Assembly: GCA_023486985.1 (NCBI GenBank)
Contig: JAMDEM010000008.1
Span: 7,031-15,917, forward strand
DNA: 8,887 nucleotides
From: Bacillota bacterium
GTDB lineage: Bacteria; Vulcanimicrobiota; JAMDEM01
Reading direction: 5' to 3'
In this document: positions 1-5,744 of the stretch, one piece after another
Position numbering within the stretch: the first letter of the stretch is position 1
Layout of the letters: every line of letters starts with the position of its first letter
Translations under genes and position numbers: made by a program
The notes under the pieces: generated by a model
The model's input: the letters and a program-made list of their open reading frames with translations, nothing else
Databases searched by the model: none
What the model was told of the DNA's origin: nothing

Positions 1-18
1 GGATACTAAAAGAATAAA
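1..18. repeat. Left arm of an 18-bp perfect inverted repeat
   Basis: Bases 1-18 (ggatactaaaagaataaa) are the exact reverse complement of 306-323. The arm starts at the window edge, so the match may continue outside. The right arm covers the last codons and stop of the HEPN-type gene. This may be a genuine inverted repeat or a fold-back artefact if the window starts at a contig end. Confidence 0.75.
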
Positions 19-54
19 AAACAAAACTGACAGTGCAACATAGAAAACATCCAT
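1..54 (-). CDS. Small membrane protein at the head of a probable kdp operon (partial)
   Basis: The ATG at 54-52 opens a frame of at least 18 codons that runs off the left edge: MDVFYVALSVLFFILLVS, an N-out-like hydrophobic helix. An AGGAGG Shine-Dalgarno lies at 69-64, 9 nt upstream. Small one-helix peptides (KdpF and a related short conserved protein) commonly begin kdpFABC operons. Position downstream of kdpDE-type genes, behind a promoter with a candidate KdpE operator, makes this the likely identity, but the rest of the gene and kdpA are outside the window. The last six visible codons coincide with one arm of an 18-bp inverted repeat (1-18), so the sequence at the very edge should be treated with care. 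Identity is inferred from context and hydrophobicity, not from a diagnostic motif. Confidence 0.5.
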   Translation of the reverse strand, partial: MDVFYVALSVLFFILLVS

Positions 55-88
55 TAAAATCGGCCTCCTGTTAATCTTTTCCAATATG

Positions 89-117
89 ATTATAGAAGGC
101 AGAAATAAAGAAGTTAT
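89..117 (-). promoter_or_regulatory. Candidate promoter for the kdp-type gene at the left edge
   Basis: Read on the minus strand, a consensus TATAAT lies at 94-89, and transcription would start near position 82, about 28 nt before the ATG. The -35 region near 112-117 reads ATAACT and is far from TTGACA. That fits a promoter needing an activator bound upstream, as expected for a KdpE-controlled kdp operon. The -10 is seen directly; activator dependence is inference. Confidence 0.5.
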
Positions 118-136
118 AAATTTGGGAGATAAAAAA

Positions 137-157
137 ATAAAGATTTTATAAAGATTT
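137..157 (-). promoter_or_regulatory. Candidate KdpE operator: 10-bp direct repeat spaced 11 bp
   Basis: The plus-strand sequence ataaagattt occurs at 137-146 and again at 148-157, one helical turn apart. OmpR-family regulators such as KdpE bind AT-rich direct repeats with this spacing, and the site is centred about 64 bp upstream of the inferred kdp start point. The right half-site (from 150) lies inside the 43-bp repeat copied from the kdpE 3' end, so the insertion boundary runs through the operator. Assignment to KdpE is inference. Confidence 0.4.
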
Positions 158-192
158 GATTAAATTTTTGTTAACTTTGTGAAGTGAAGGAA
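150..192 (-). repeat. Direct repeat copy 1: displaced kdpE 3' end (43 bp, exact)
   Basis: Bases 150-192 are identical to 3204-3246 (offset 3054). In the minus-strand reading this copy holds the last seven kdpE codons (ending FTSQS), the TAA stop at 173-171 and 21 bp of downstream sequence. Identity stops sharply on both sides (149 t versus a; 193 t versus g). It lies next to the kdp-type promoter, where the end of an ancestral kdpE would be expected. It probably marks the outer boundary of the accessory block, like an attachment-site copy left by integration into the 3' end of a gene. Confidence 0.85.
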
Positions 193-214
193 TCGCGTTG
201 ATTACAATCTTAAC

Positions 215-249
215 CGGCCTCACAGCATTTTAAATATGCTGTGAGGCCG
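215..249 (-). terminator. Strong stem-loop downstream of the HEPN-type gene
   Basis: A perfect 14-bp stem (215-228 pairing with 236-249) encloses a 7-nt loop, 58 bp beyond the stop codon of the gene at 307-1563. It is the most stable hairpin in the left half and is well placed to end that transcript. Neither flank has a clear run of T residues, so it is not a textbook Rho-independent terminator. It could instead block 3' exonucleases or be a palindromic repeat that came with the insertion. It also isolates the kdp-type promoter from read-through. Confidence 0.45.
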
Positions 250-305
250 ATGGAATTTGTCCCGGGGGGGAATACAATCTACTTATAAGTCTCTCTGAAG
301 CACAG

Positions 306-323
306 TTTATTCTTTTAGTATCC
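306..323. repeat. Right arm of the 18-bp perfect inverted repeat
   Basis: Bases 306-323 (tttattcttttagtatcc) exactly mirror 1-18. The arm overlaps the final codons (WILKE) and the TAA stop of the minus-strand gene ending at 307. Chance occurrence of an 18-bp perfect match in a window this size is unlikely even in AT-rich sequence. Confidence 0.75.
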
Positions 324-1563
324 AGTTGCCAGCCATCCATCTCGCTTTCGGCTGGTCTAAATAGCGGAATTCAACAGCAAGATGCTTTTCTGCTATAAAT
401 CTATCGTCTCGCGAGCTTAGATGTTGAACTAAATCTTTTACAATTTCATTAAGTAAATCAGTTTTTGAAAATTTTTCAGAAGGGTCAATGGATTGAAATG
501 TGACTGATATTCTATGATTACCTAAAAGTTTAATTGTAGGTTTTAGTTTTAGGTTATGTTTGCTTTTTATGTTATTTGCAATATTATCAAGTTGAGGAAA
601 GGCTTGTATCTCTTCAGAGTAATAACCAAGGGATATAGCTAATTGAAGAACTTCCGAAATGCATTTTCTAAGAAAATGCTCTTCAATTCCATTTGGAATA
701 TGCCCTCTTTCATGTATAACTTTATTCCGCCAGCTTATTGCGGTTAATATCTTTTGCAAATAACATAAAAAGCAAACAATTGGATCTAATGTTAAATCCA
801 GTACCGCAGAAATACGTGCATTCAACCCAAGCTCTGGTTTTAGAAAATTTTTAATTCTCTCTTTAGGAATCCTCTTATATGTGGAGAGATAATTTTGGAT
901 ATACCTGGTTAAAACAATTTCCAGCCCAATAATTGACTCGATTAATGCGAGACGAAAGTTTTTCAAACGCAAGTGCTCTATTGCATTAGTTGTGAATTCC
1001 TTCTCCGGCGGCGGAGTTAAATCGTCTTGAATTGCCTCTTCTATTCCTGGCCACAAAGCCACATCAAGTTCTGTAGCTTCTTGTGCTTCCGAACCATAAA
1101 GCATATCCCAAAGATTAAATTTTTCCTGTTCCGCAAATATTGATTCCCAATCTTTTCCATTGGCGCTGGTTTCAACACACCATTTTCTTAATATTTTTTC
1201 GGTGTTCTCTTCATCTTCAGGTTTTATTTCTTGAATATTCGATATCATTCCGAAGTTGCGAATACCGCGGATACATCTATTTGCTATACATCTAAGTAGT
1301 TTAAGGAGGTATTCAAATTTTTTCTCCTCAACTAATAACTTAAGATTGTATTTTGAAGTTTCATTGGAAGTTATTATTTCCAGCCCTCGTCCCCTAAAGA
1401 AAAAAGCTTTTTTTACTGGAAGTTCTTCGCTATGAAGAGCTTCATCGCCTTTTATAAACAAACTGCAGTTTAAGTCTTTATAGGTGAAAGAGGTTTTTAA
1501 ATTAAGGGATTCCTTGCTTGGACCCATAATGTACATGGTTAAAGGTATTACGAACTTTAACAT
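307..1563 (-). CDS. HEPN-motif protein of unknown function, possible RNase effector
   Basis: This is a 418-residue soluble protein that I do not recognise as a named family. The central helical part, residues about 188-312, resembles a HEPN fold. A helix near 190-225 (with the polar stretch HLRLKNFRLALIES) is followed by AISWRNKVIHERGH, which contains Rx4H (R279, H284), the ribonuclease signature of many HEPN toxins. The N-terminal 185 residues (a strand-rich start, then an acidic segment about 113-185) and the C-terminal 100 residues match nothing I can name. The ATG at 1563 is supported by GAGG 8 nt upstream. It is co-oriented with the AlbA_2 gene 182 bp upstream, but a kdpE remnant separates them, so they may not share one transcript. 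It looks AT-richer than the metabolic genes on the right, consistent with transfer. HEPN proteins often act in phage defence or toxin-antitoxin systems; that role here is inference. Confidence 0.6.
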   Translation of the reverse strand: MLKFVIPLTMYIMGPSKESLNLKTSFTYKDLNCSLFIKGDEALHSEELPVKKAFFFRGRGLEIITSNETSKYNLKLLVEEKKFEYLLKLLRCIANRCIRGIRNFGMISNIQEIKPEDEENTEKILRKWCVETSANGKDWESIFAEQEKFNLWDMLYGSEAQEATELDVALWPGIEEAIQDDLTPPPEKEFTTNAIEHLRLKNFRLALIESIIGLEIVLTRYIQNYLSTYKRIPKERIKNFLKPELGLNARISAVLDLTLDPIVCFLCYLQKILTAISWRNKVIHERGHIPNGIEEHFLRKCISEVLQLAISLGYYSEEIQAFPQLDNIANNIKSKHNLKLKPTIKLLGNHRISVTFQSIDPSEKFSKTDLLNEIVKDLVQHLSSRDDRFIAEKHLAVEFRYLDQPKARWMAGNWILKE

Positions 1564-1682
1564 TCTGCTAACCTCATCCTGATATTTGTATTCCTAAATT
1601 ACTCCATCCAAAGTGTATGCAAAAATAGTACATTCTGCTTATTACATCTCTTTCTCCAAATTGTCGACAGATATGAAACGAT

Positions 1683-1745
1683 GCCCACGCCGGGTTCGGT
1701 TATGATAAGCTTGTCCCTATTGGAATTTGAATTCAATTTCTTTCT
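1683..1745 (-). pseudogene. Remnant of a diverged kdpE C-terminus
   Basis: The minus-strand reading gives 21 codons beginning RKKLNSNSNRDK and ending IITEPGVG, matching residues 205-225 of the intact KdpE at 15 of 21 positions. DNA identity with 3261-3323 is 46/63, and 36/42 over the GVG-proximal part. Past GVG a one-base gap breaks the frame and similarity fades. At the other end it begins exactly after the TGA of the AlbA_2 gene (1748-1746), in the same frame. Only the wing of the DNA-binding domain remains; the receiver domain and recognition helix are missing. It is clearly more diverged than the 43-bp repeat at 150-192, so it comes from another kdpE allele or an older event. Confidence 0.8.
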
Positions 1746-3092
1746 TCATCTTCGCTCGACTTCCCAATAACCGCCTTTATCCGGTCCGATATGTTTAATT
1801 TTGCCGGCGTTTCTTAGCTTGCCAAGATTCCATTCAACCCCTCTTCGAGTAAGACCCGTTATCTTTTCAAGTTCTTTTGCAGTTATGCGCGGGTTTTCTT
1901 TAATAGCTGAAAGAATCTTCTCCACAGTTTTCTCCACAGTTTTCTCCACAGTTTTCCGGGAACTTATTTCGCGTGCGGAGGTTGAATGCCTATAAAATAT
2001 TATCCTGAAAAAACTGTCGCTTATAATTTTTGGATATGGAATGCCGGCTTTCCTGGCTGCCTCGCGCATCCTCTTTATCCCTGTGCCGACCCTTTCAACC
2101 TTGTCCATTCTGGCAAATATGTCAGCAATGAGTTCATTTCTTCTCATAGAAATATTTCCAAGTGATTGAACCGTAAGCCCGGCTGGAAGACCGCCGGGAT
2201 TTACAATCTCCACTCTGTCATCGTATACCTCGATCATGAGACTTGTTCCTTTGACTGAATAGTCCCTGTGGATTATAGCGTTTGCAACTGCCTCACGCAG
2301 AGCTTCAAGGGGTATTTCATAAATGTCAGCCCTGTTAAAACCTTTTATTTCGCTTCTTACATTCAAATGTTTCTTTAAAAAAAGTTCCGCTTCGTTAAAC
2401 TGTGTTAAAAGATCATCCTGCACATCCTGCCTGTCGTAGATATGAATACGCTCTTTTCCTTTAAATGCAACGAGAGTCATCTGCGCCTGCAGGATGTATT
2501 TCCTTGGATTTTTTGCAAAAAATAGAATGCCGGCATTTTTTATCAAATTATCCTTGCATAAATTCAAACTTTTAAGTATTACTCCGGGTTCAATCTTTCC
2601 TATATTGGTTTTTGATTCTCTTAAAAATGACTTTATCTTATCCATGGAAATTTCCTTAAAAGTAATATCCCTGTTGATTTTTTCTTCAAATGATACCCCT
2701 GAAATATCATGGAATAAAATCTGCAATTCTTTTCTGTTCATCTTCTGGGTTACTGCATCCAGCCTTTTGAAATACCCCGCGCTGCATGAATAGGGTTTTT
2801 CATCCCCTTCGGGAACATCAATTAAAACAATATCACCAGCCTGGGCCACTTTATTTAAAACTATTGAGGGATCACAGTCTCTTGCAAGCGATAAAATCTC
2901 GGCTTTCAGTCTATTCGTTAATTTCTCTCCAGTAATTTTGCCTTTATCGTTTACGCCAAGCAGTATTCTCCCGCCCTTTGTATTCGCAAATGCAACAATA
3001 TCCTCAACTATGCGCGAGGCGTATTTTTCCTTGAATTCAACGGTTAAGCCTTCGCCCTCTTTAAGGAAAAATTGTAATTCTTTATAATCCAT
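1746..3092 (-). CDS. AlbA_2/Schlafen-type ATP-binding regulator with winged helix
   Basis: This is a 448-residue protein of the family usually annotated as RecG-like ATP-binding or transcriptional regulator. Residues 12-125 form an AlbA_2 domain (VEFKE at 18-22; DIVAFANTKGGRILLGV at 31-47). Residues about 180-365 form the HATPase_c_4-like part, with the N-box-type segment EAVANAIIHRDYS (267-279), VEIVNPGGLP (294-303) and VGTGIKRM (335-342). A linker of three KTVE repeats (380-391) leads to a winged HTH (about 393-446; ITAKELEKITGL, then a GGYW wing). These proteins are thought to bind nucleic acid through AlbA_2 and the wHTH, and several sit in defence loci. The ATG at 3092 fits the usual family N-terminus, but its ribosome site is weak (AAAGAG about 8 nt upstream). 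It lies 132 bp downstream of kdpE and ends abutting a kdpE remnant. Domain calls are confident; the biological role is not. Confidence 0.85.
   Translation of the reverse strand: MDYKELQFFLKEGEGLTVEFKEKYASRIVEDIVAFANTKGGRILLGVNDKGKITGEKLTNRLKAEILSLARDCDPSIVLNKVAQAGDIVLIDVPEGDEKPYSCSAGYFKRLDAVTQKMNRKELQILFHDISGVSFEEKINRDITFKEISMDKIKSFLRESKTNIGKIEPGVILKSLNLCKDNLIKNAGILFFAKNPRKYILQAQMTLVAFKGKERIHIYDRQDVQDDLLTQFNEAELFLKKHLNVRSEIKGFNRADIYEIPLEALREAVANAIIHRDYSVKGTSLMIEVYDDRVEIVNPGGLPAGLTVQSLGNISMRRNELIADIFARMDKVERVGTGIKRMREAARKAGIPYPKIISDSFFRIIFYRHSTSAREISSRKTVEKTVEKTVEKILSAIKENPRITAKELEKITGLTRRGVEWNLGKLRNAGKIKHIGPDKGGYWEVERR
1918..1956 (-). repeat. 12-bp tandem repeat encoding KTVE units
   Basis: Three perfect copies of ttctccacagtt (1918-1929, 1930-1941, 1942-1953) plus a 3-bp partial encode KTVEKTVEKTVEK on the minus strand. 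The unit is a multiple of three, so copy-number change would alter linker length without breaking the frame. The linker joins the ATPase-like domain to the winged helix. Charged, repeating linkers of this kind are common in this protein family. Confidence 0.9.
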
Positions 3093-3144
3093 ACCCGATA
3101 CTCTTTATTTTTTTTAATTTAATATATTACAATACTTTTAGGAG

Positions 3145-3177
3145 ATATTCCTTTTCAAAGACGCTTGAAAGGAGTAT
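3145..3177 (-). other. Imperfect inverted repeat between kdpE and the AlbA_2 gene
   Basis: Arms 3145-3158 and 3165-3177 flank a 6-nt loop and pair at 12 positions with one mismatch and one bulged base. The element lies between the kdpE stop (3225) and the AlbA_2 start (3092). No T-run follows in the minus direction, so an intrinsic terminator is unlikely. It could be an operator for the winged-helix protein just downstream or an RNA structure; function is unproven. Confidence 0.4.
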
Positions 3178-3203
3178 TATTTAAATTGTGCAATCCGGAT
3201 GAA

Positions 3204-3246
3204 AAAGATTTGATTAAATTTTTGTTAACTTTGTGAAGTGAAGGAA
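3204..3246 (-). repeat. Direct repeat copy 2: 3' end of intact kdpE (43 bp, exact)
   Basis: Identical to 150-192. This copy contains the last seven codons and stop (3227-3225) of the intact kdpE plus 21 bp beyond. Together the two copies delimit a 3054-bp segment carrying the AlbA_2 and HEPN-type genes. Preservation of an intact kdpE reading frame is what is expected of integration that rebuilds the 3' end of its target gene. Confidence 0.85.
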
Positions 3247-3935
3247 GGAGTAAACCGGTAGCCCACACCCGGTTCGGTTATGATAAACTTGGGCCTGTTG
3301 GAGTCAGGTTCAATTTTTTTACGGAGATTTCCAATGTGGACTCGCAGGGTTTGAGTGTCGCATTCATACTCAGGACCCCAAACATGAGAAAGAAGGTTAT
3401 TATAAGTAACTACCCTGCCGGCGTTTTTAATAAAATACTGAAGAAGTGCAAATTCAGTCTTTGTAAGCTTCACTTCAACATCATTCACAACAACCCGGCA
3501 ACCTGGAAAATTTACTTTTAGCTCATCAAATTCAAACTCATCCTCTATAACTGAGGCTTGCTTTGACCGCCTTAGATGCGCACGTATCCTTGCAAGAAGT
3601 TCGGCTGTGTTGAAAGGCTTTGTAATATAATCATCCGCTCCCAGATCAAGGGCGGAAATTTTGTCAGATTCCCTGTCCCGGATAGACAAAACAATTACCG
3701 GCGCCTCCGACCATCTTCTGAATTCCCTGCAGAACTCAAAGCCGCTCATCTGCGGCAGGGAAAGATCCAGTATTACAAGATCCGGCTTCTTTAAAAGAGC
3801 TGTCTCAAGTGCCTCTTCCCCGCTGGAAGCAAGCATAACCTCATATCCTCTTGCAGAGAGGGCAATACGGATTGCTTTTTGAATCTGGATATCATCATCT
3901 ACAACCAGAATTTTTTCGCTTGTTCCGGTATTCAT
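3225..3935 (-). CDS. kdpE: KdpE-type response regulator (OmpR family)
   Basis: This is a 236-residue response regulator of normal family length. The receiver domain occupies about 7-120, with the acidic pair D13/D14, phospho-acceptor D57 (LVILDLSLP), S84 and K106 (TKPF). The OmpR-type winged helix occupies about 132-228, with LTKTEFALLQYF, the recognition-helix region ECDTQTLRVHIGNLRKKI and the wing FIITEPGVGYRF. It is expected to be phosphorylated by the kinase encoded immediately upstream and to activate a potassium-uptake (kdp) operon; a candidate operator lies at 137-157. The ATG overlaps the kinase stop as ATGA, and GGGGAG lies 7 nt before it, so the two are translationally coupled. The 3' end carries a 43-bp sequence repeated at 150-192. 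The KdpE assignment rests on the linked KdpD-type kinase and on the kdp-like gene at the left edge. Confidence 0.88.
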   Translation of the reverse strand: MNTGTSEKILVVDDDIQIQKAIRIALSARGYEVMLASSGEEALETALLKKPDLVILDLSLPQMSGFEFCREFRRWSEAPVIVLSIRDRESDKISALDLGADDYITKPFNTAELLARIRAHLRRSKQASVIEDEFEFDELKVNFPGCRVVVNDVEVKLTKTEFALLQYFIKNAGRVVTYNNLLSHVWGPEYECDTQTLRVHIGNLRKKIEPDSNRPKFIITEPGVGYRFTPSFTSQS

Positions 3936-5548
3936 TGTTTTCTCCCCTCAGATGAGCCTTCCAACGGAAGGGTCACAATAAACCGCGCCCCGCCAAAAGG
4001 TGAATTCTCAATTCTTATACTACCCTTGTGCGCCCGGATTATTTCCCGGCAAATCGACAGCCCGAGACCCGTCCCGGAAGCAGCTTTTTTATCGTAAGCT
4101 TTCTCCTTATAAAACTTGGTAAAGACTGCTTCCCTCTCTTCAGGCGGAATTCCCTCACCATGATCGTCAATCCAGAGTTGAATTCCAGCGCTGTCAGCTT
4201 TTGCACCGATGGCAACAGGCGATTCAGCCGGGGAATATTTAAGAGCATTTTCCACCAGATGGCGGACCACCTGTGACATCTGCACGGAATCAACCCATAT
4301 AAGGAAAGATTCATCAGGTATTTCAACACGGATCCTGTTATATTCCGTATCAGGAAGCTGGCTTATGCCGGTGCTCACAATTTCTCTCAATTCATACCAC
4401 TCCTGTTTTGGTTTCCAGATTCCGGACTCAAGCTGTGCCAGATTCAAAAGATCATTGATATTTTCAGTCAGCCGCTCAAAATCTTCTGCCATCAGCGCAA
4501 GAAGTTCCTTTATTGTTTCTGCATCCCAGCTGACATCACCCTGTCTGAGACTGCTTAAAGTCGTATTTAAGGATACAAGAGGGTTTTTTAAATTATGGGA
4601 AAGAGAGGAAAAAAGAACTGATTTTAAATGTTCACTTTCATGCCGGGCAACTGCTTTAGCCGATTCTTCTATCAGCCTTTGTCTTTCCATAGCAGTTGTA
4701 ATAATGCTTGCGAAAGTTACAAGCAGTCTGAAGCTTTCCTCATTGAAAGATGAGTTACTGCCAGGGTCTGCATACAATACCCCAAACAAATGGTCGCCCA
4801 GACACAGGGGTAAAAAAATATCCTTTCTCCTGGAAGAATCAGAAATAATTTCTTCATGTGGCACCGAAATGGGCCAGAATATATTCTCAAATCCGAAAAG
4901 CTCCTGTGGAGGGCCCAGTCCAACAGCCTTTGCGTTTTCAACAGCCCATTTGATAACAGCTCTTGTCCCATCCTGCTCAACCGCACAAACATCTCCTGCC
5001 TGAGCCGTGATTTCAAACGGCACACTATTCTGATTGTTCCTCGGGTCCCTGATTATGGCACACCCGATAGCACCTGTACCGCTCATGATCTGTTCCATCA
5101 AGACAGGATAGAAATTTTCAATATTCACCTGTGTGTTTATTGAAAGGCTTGCCCTGTAAAGCGCAGATATTTCCTTTTCCCGGCTGACTGCCTCTTCTTC
5201 CCTTGCCCTCATTTTGCCGGTTATTTGACCTGTCATTATTCCTATTACAAGAAACACTATTAGCAGAATCCAGTCTCGCTGGTCATAAATAAGAAATGTG
5301 AAATACGGGGGCAGAAAGAAAAAATCCCACGACAAAAAGCTTAACACAGCGGCAAGAATGGCAGGGCGCGTGCCGCTTATCGCTGCTACAACGGCAATTA
5401 CCAGAAGATACACAAGACCGGTATATTCCTTGCCAAGGCCGCTTTGGAATAAAAACAGGATACCGGTTGCAAAAGCAACGCAAACTATAGCTGCCAAATA
5501 CCCCGCCAAACGGCTCTTTTTGATTTTTATATAATACTTATCCATCAT
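3932..5548 (-). CDS. kdpD: KdpD-type sensor histidine kinase lacking the N-terminal KdpD/USP region
   Basis: This is a 538-residue membrane kinase. Four helices typical of the DUF4118 region of KdpD lie at about 14-35, 42-60, 63-80 and 92-109, with FFFLPPYFTFLIYDQ between the third and fourth. A GAF-like domain spans about 142-288. HisKA has phospho-acceptor H318 (LSHNLKNP), and HATPase_c has the N-box N434, G1 D462-x-G464-x-G466 and G2 GTGLGL (492-497). Full-length KdpD is near 900 residues because about 370 cytoplasmic residues (Walker-containing KdpD domain and USP domain) precede the membrane part; these are absent. The upstream 257 bp shows no remnant of them. Such split forms occur in other lineages with the sensor part encoded separately, so this may be natural. 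No Shine-Dalgarno precedes the tandem ATGATG at 5548, which hints at a leaderless or weakly initiated message. It should signal potassium or turgor state to KdpE. Confidence 0.87.
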   Translation of the reverse strand: MMDKYYIKIKKSRLAGYLAAIVCVAFATGILFLFQSGLGKEYTGLVYLLVIAVVAAISGTRPAILAAVLSFLSWDFFFLPPYFTFLIYDQRDWILLIVFLVIGIMTGQITGKMRAREEEAVSREKEISALYRASLSINTQVNIENFYPVLMEQIMSGTGAIGCAIIRDPRNNQNSVPFEITAQAGDVCAVEQDGTRAVIKWAVENAKAVGLGPPQELFGFENIFWPISVPHEEIISDSSRRKDIFLPLCLGDHLFGVLYADPGSNSSFNEESFRLLVTFASIITTAMERQRLIEESAKAVARHESEHLKSVLFSSLSHNLKNPLVSLNTTLSSLRQGDVSWDAETIKELLALMAEDFERLTENINDLLNLAQLESGIWKPKQEWYELREIVSTGISQLPDTEYNRIRVEIPDESFLIWVDSVQMSQVVRHLVENALKYSPAESPVAIGAKADSAGIQLWIDDHGEGIPPEEREAVFTKFYKEKAYDKKAASGTGLGLSICREIIRAHKGSIRIENSPFGGARFIVTLPLEGSSEGRKQ

Positions 5549-5701
5549 ATAAAAACACAGTGATAAAATTAAAAATCAATACTAATATTCAATGAAACCT
5601 GGAAATTCCCCCCCAGCCATTCCAGCAGTAATCATGGCAGCATATAAATTGAAATTACGTGCGGACTAAAGGAAAAAATACTTATATTCAGAAAATATGA
5701 C

Positions 5702-5719
5702 TTTGTAAAAATATACAAA
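5702..5719. promoter_or_regulatory. Inverted repeat TTTGTA-N6-TACAAA, possible operator
   Basis: Perfect 6-bp arms at 5702-5707 and 5714-5719 lie 26 bp upstream of the candidate -35 box of the dehydrogenase operon. The dyad could bind a dimeric regulator, but the surrounding DNA is very AT-rich and short palindromes arise there by chance. Confidence 0.25.
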
Positions 5720-5744
5720 AATTTAAAATATTTTTCAAAAAGAT

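Noticed and set aside
1..323. A 323-bp MITE defined by the 18-bp inverted repeats
   Set aside because: The interval contains a kdp-type promoter, a gene start and the kdpE-derived repeat, and the arms lie in coding sequence. No target-site duplication can be checked at the window edge.
1560..1639. 10-bp direct repeat acattctgct at 1560-1569 and 1630-1639
   Set aside because: It includes the HEPN gene start codon and an upstream ATG, but the match is short and the upstream ATG leads quickly out of frame, so chance is the better explanation.
193..1680. Integron gene cassette
   Set aside because: The single-gene layout with a hairpin (215-249) is suggestive, but the perfect stem lacks the unpaired bases and core sites of attC, and there is no integrase gene.
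1596..1748. Read-through or recoding of the AlbA_2 TGA into the kdpE remnant
   Set aside because: The frame stays open for about 50 codons, but past GVG it loses similarity to KdpE and ends at a TAA near 1596. There is no SECIS-like context visible, and the protein is complete at its winged helix.
4209..5003. Long plus-strand open frame (264 codons) opposite the kinase gene
   Set aside because: It lies entirely antisense to a kinase whose domains are all intact, has no Shine-Dalgarno and gives a Ser/Cys/Arg-rich translation without recognisable motifs.
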